From Acidimicrobiales bacterium (GTDB lineage Bacteria > Actinomycetota > Acidimicrobiia > Acidimicrobiales > SZUA-35): DNA of 6,804 bases. The position numbers and the translations under genes were made by a program. Every line of letters starts with the position of its first letter. Within the stretch, counting starts at the first letter, position 1. The stretch spans positions 579 through 7,382 of the forward strand of contig JAHECQ010000199.1 of NCBI GenBank assembly GCA_024641625.1, read 5' to 3'. The notes beneath the pieces are model-generated. The model was given only the letters and a program-made list of their open reading frames with translations, ran no database searches and had not been told where the DNA came from. Shown one piece after another: positions 4,887 to 6,804 of the stretch.

Positions 4887-5804
4887 GTGAGAGGACCCGC
4901 AAGACGCACGCGAACCGCCGCGTCATTTGTCTGGGACGTCATCAAACACTGGTACTACGGCGGGCTCGGGGACCTTGCCGCCGGCGTCACCTTCTGGATT
5001 CTCCTCTCGCTCCCTGCAGGCGTCCTGGCCCTGGTGTCTGCGCTGGGTTGGCTGGCCGACATCATCGGGACCGAGCTCAGCAACGAGGTCCAGGCCGATG
5101 TCATCGCCTTTGCCCAGCGCCTGTTCGGAGACGATGCCACCACGGTGGTCGAGTCGATCGAGCAACTGTTCGATCGCCAGAATTCGGGGGTGCTGACCGC
5201 ATCACTGCTGTTCGCACTCTGGACCATCTCGCGGGGATTTGCCGGTCTGCTCCGGGCCCTCGACGGCGTGTACGACGTCGATGACGGTCGCCCCTGGTAC
5301 GTGACGAGGGTGGTGGCCCTCTTCCTGGGGCTCGGCAGCTTGTTCGTCTCGGTGCCGATCGTGATCCTCGAGGTCTTCCTCTGGCAGCGCTACGAGGTCC
5401 CGTTCGAATCGGCGCTCGAGTTCCTGTCGTCGGTGCTCATCCTGTTGATCTGGGCGGTGTCCATCTATCACTTCGGACCATCGGTCCGAACGAAATGGCA
5501 CTGGGATCTCCCAGGCGCCTTGGTGGCAGCAGTGCTGTGGTGGCTGCTCACCATCGGTTACCGCTTCTATGTCGAGATCACCTCCGGCGGCGATCAGGTG
5601 CTCGGGGCGCTCGGTGCCTTCATCCTGGCACTCACCTGGGTATGGCTGGCTGCCCAGGCCTTGCTGATCGGTGCGTCGGTCAACTCCCTGCTCGGCGACC
5701 GCCTCAAGATCAATCGGGCAAAACGTAGTTGGCGGCTGAACGAACGAATCTTCCGCACCGGTGAGTTGAAGAAGATCGTCCTTCCCGACGACGGGCCCGA
5801 ATGA
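4887..5804 (+). CDS. YihY/BrkB-family inner membrane protein
   Basis: The 305-residue protein has the layout of the YihY/virulence factor BrkB family: a short basic N-terminus, then about six hydrophobic segments (around 31-60, 101-122, 139-166, 177-197, 209-228 and 236-268). Family-like stretches are GDLAAGVTFWILLSLPAG (28-45), with the broken first helix typical of the family, the SRGFAGLLRALDGVYDV region (115-131) and GAFILALTWVWLAAQALLIG (243-262) followed by ASVNSLL. The basic tail (270-305) should be cytoplasmic. The family was once annotated as ribonuclease BN, which is wrong; no transport or enzymatic role is firmly established. The start is GTG 4887, supported by TACACT six bases upstream. 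The stop overlaps the next gene as ATGA, so it is probably co-translated with an MFS transporter. An 8-bp hairpin lies within the gene near codons 196-202. Confidence 0.88.
   Translation: MRGPARRTRTAASFVWDVIKHWYYGGLGDLAAGVTFWILLSLPAGVLALVSALGWLADIIGTELSNEVQADVIAFAQRLFGDDATTVVESIEQLFDRQNSGVLTASLLFALWTISRGFAGLLRALDGVYDVDDGRPWYVTRVVALFLGLGSLFVSVPIVILEVFLWQRYEVPFESALEFLSSVLILLIWAVSIYHFGPSVRTKWHWDLPGALVAAVLWWLLTIGYRFYVEITSGGDQVLGALGAFILALTWVWLAAQALLIGASVNSLLGDRLKINRAKRSWRLNERIFRTGELKKIVLPDDGPE
5472..5490 (+). repeat. 8-bp perfect inverted repeat inside the YihY-type gene
   Basis: TTCGGACC and GGTCCGAA are separated by ATC and would form an 8-bp stem with a three-base loop. It codes for FGPSVR in frame. 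No T-run follows, so it is not an intrinsic terminator. It may be chance or an mRNA structure. Confidence 0.6.
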
Positions 5805-6804
5805 ACCTTCGTCGCGTCATCCTTCCGGCGACGCTCGTGGTGGTCATGACGGCGTCGTCGTTCCAGATCTTCGTGTTCTCGGTGCTCGCCTCGCCCATCA
5901 TCGGCGACCTGGGACTGAGTCGAGGGACGCTGGGCTTGCTCGGGTCGTTGAACACACTGGTCGGAGCCCTCAGCGCCCCGTGGACGGGGCGGATCACCGA
6001 TCGGATCGGTGCCCGCAACTCGGTCGTGATCGTGCTGATCATCAGTGCGTCGGGCATGGGGATTCTCGGGTTGGCCCGCCGTTGGGAGGTCTTGGCGATT
6101 GGAGCGCTGGTGTCGGGCATCCCACAGGGTTGGGGCAACCCTGCCACCAACACGCTGATCGCGAGCCGGGTTCGCAAGGGCGCCCAGGGCGCACTGACCG
6201 GCGTCAAGCAGTCGGGCGTCCAGGTCGGTGTCTTCCTGTCGGGGATCACACTCCCCGCGCTGGCCGCCGCCTTGGATTGGCGAGGCGCAGTCTGGGTCTA
6301 CGCCGGAGCGTTTGCCCTGGTCGCAGTACTGATCGGTGTCGTGCTCGAGGCGGACGACGCCACCGGCCGGGACTCCGAACCGCCGGTGCGGGCCGGCCCT
6401 CGATCGAGGCCGTCGCTCGATCCGTCGATCATTCCCATCGCCCTGTACGCATTCTTGATGGGATCCGCCGGCGGTGCGACCGGCCGCTTCCTGGCATTGT
6501 TCGCCGAGGAGACGATGGGCTTCACCACCAGCTCCGCCGGTCTGATCGTGGCTCTCGGCGGGCTTCTCGGCATCCTGAGCCGTGTCGCCACGGCGCGAGC
6601 GGCCGAACATCGTTTCGACCCGGTTCGCTTGCTGGGCGTTCTTTCGCTGGTGGGCACGCTCTACTGCCTCATCCTGTTCTTCGTGCCCGAACTGGGCGGC
6701 GTGGCGCTGTGGCTCTCGCCGCCGGTGTACGCGGTGGGCATCGCGGCCTGGAACGCGGTTGCCATGTTGGCGGTGATCACCCGGACGCCGCGGGCCGAGG
6801 CCGG
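5801..6804 (+). CDS. Major facilitator superfamily transporter, partial (runs off right edge)
   Basis: The 334 codons seen open with ATG 5801, overlapping the preceding stop as ATGA, with only a weak purine stretch upstream. The sequence is a string of hydrophobic helices: about six in residues 7-183, a polar Arg/Pro-rich central loop at 184-209, then about four more to the window end. Motif A of the superfamily, GRITDRIGAR (63-72), lies between helices 2 and 3. GVKQSGVQVGVF (134-145) in helix 5 resembles the KQxGxxxG element of cyanate/nitroimidazole-type (CynX-like) and related actinobacterial carriers. SRVATARAAEHRF (260-272) is the degenerate motif A repeat of the second half. Around 60 C-terminal residues are probably missing from the window. 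The substrate cannot be told. Coupling to a YihY-type membrane protein suggests joint expression. Confidence 0.9.
   Translation, partial: MNLRRVILPATLVVVMTASSFQIFVFSVLASPIIGDLGLSRGTLGLLGSLNTLVGALSAPWTGRITDRIGARNSVVIVLIISASGMGILGLARRWEVLAIGALVSGIPQGWGNPATNTLIASRVRKGAQGALTGVKQSGVQVGVFLSGITLPALAAALDWRGAVWVYAGAFALVAVLIGVVLEADDATGRDSEPPVRAGPRSRPSLDPSIIPIALYAFLMGSAGGATGRFLALFAEETMGFTTSSAGLIVALGGLLGILSRVATARAAEHRFDPVRLLGVLSLVGTLYCLILFFVPELGGVALWLSPPVYAVGIAAWNAVAMLAVITRTPRAEA

Noticed and set aside
5472..5495. Intrinsic terminator at the mid-gene hairpin
   Set aside because: There is no T-run after the stem, and it lies inside an intact reading frame.
5594..6610. 338-codon minus-strand open frame opposite the YihY-type and MFS genes
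   Set aside because: Its composition is polar and low-complexity (Arg, Gly, Asp, Gln), while the opposite strand gives clear membrane helices and MFS motif A.
1..6804. Previously undescribed system, CRISPR array, mobile element or RNA gene
   Set aside because: No direct repeat arrays, transposase motifs, tRNA-like cloverleaf or rRNA segments were seen; the genes belong to known families.

Overview
The window is GC-rich DNA (by eye roughly two thirds G+C) and almost entirely coding. Starts preceded by TANNNT at 6-7 nt, with no Shine-Dalgarno, together with many ATGA stop/start overlaps, point to a high-GC actinobacterium. The style of the proteins would fit the Acidimicrobiia, but that rank is a low-confidence guess.

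Layout: (1) 1-752, minus strand: a small coiled-coil protein with a STSWRL motif, translationally coupled to a family-2 glycosyltransferase that runs off the left edge and seems to lack the first half of its GT-A fold. (2) 753-790: a 38-bp divergent intergenic region with two back-to-back leaderless-type promoters. (3) 791-4216, plus strand: a complete four-gene dTDP-L-rhamnose operon in the order rfbC-rfbB-rfbD-rfbA (rmlC, B, D, A), every junction an ATGA overlap. RfbA makes dTDP-glucose, RfbB dehydrates it, RfbC epimerises it and RfbD reduces it to dTDP-L-rhamnose. The neighbouring glycosyltransferase makes this part of a surface-polysaccharide or glycan locus. (4) 4174-4842, minus strand: a dienelactone-hydrolase-like alpha/beta hydrolase whose 3' end overlaps rfbA by 43 bp, tail to tail. 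(5) 4843-4886: a 44-bp divergent intergenic region with another pair of leaderless-type promoters and a 20-bp near-perfect palindrome. (6) 4887-6804, plus strand: a YihY/BrkB-type membrane protein coupled by ATGA to a major facilitator superfamily transporter that runs off the right edge.

There is no gene-free stretch longer than 44 bp. I saw no RNA gene, CRISPR array, insertion sequence, attachment site or clear intrinsic terminator. The pathway content is ordinary. The points worth a second look are the apparently split or truncated glycosyltransferase, the palindrome in the second divergent promoter region, the uniform leaderless/ATGA gene-start architecture, the convergent rfbA/hydrolase overlap, and the paired active-site changes in the hydrolase.
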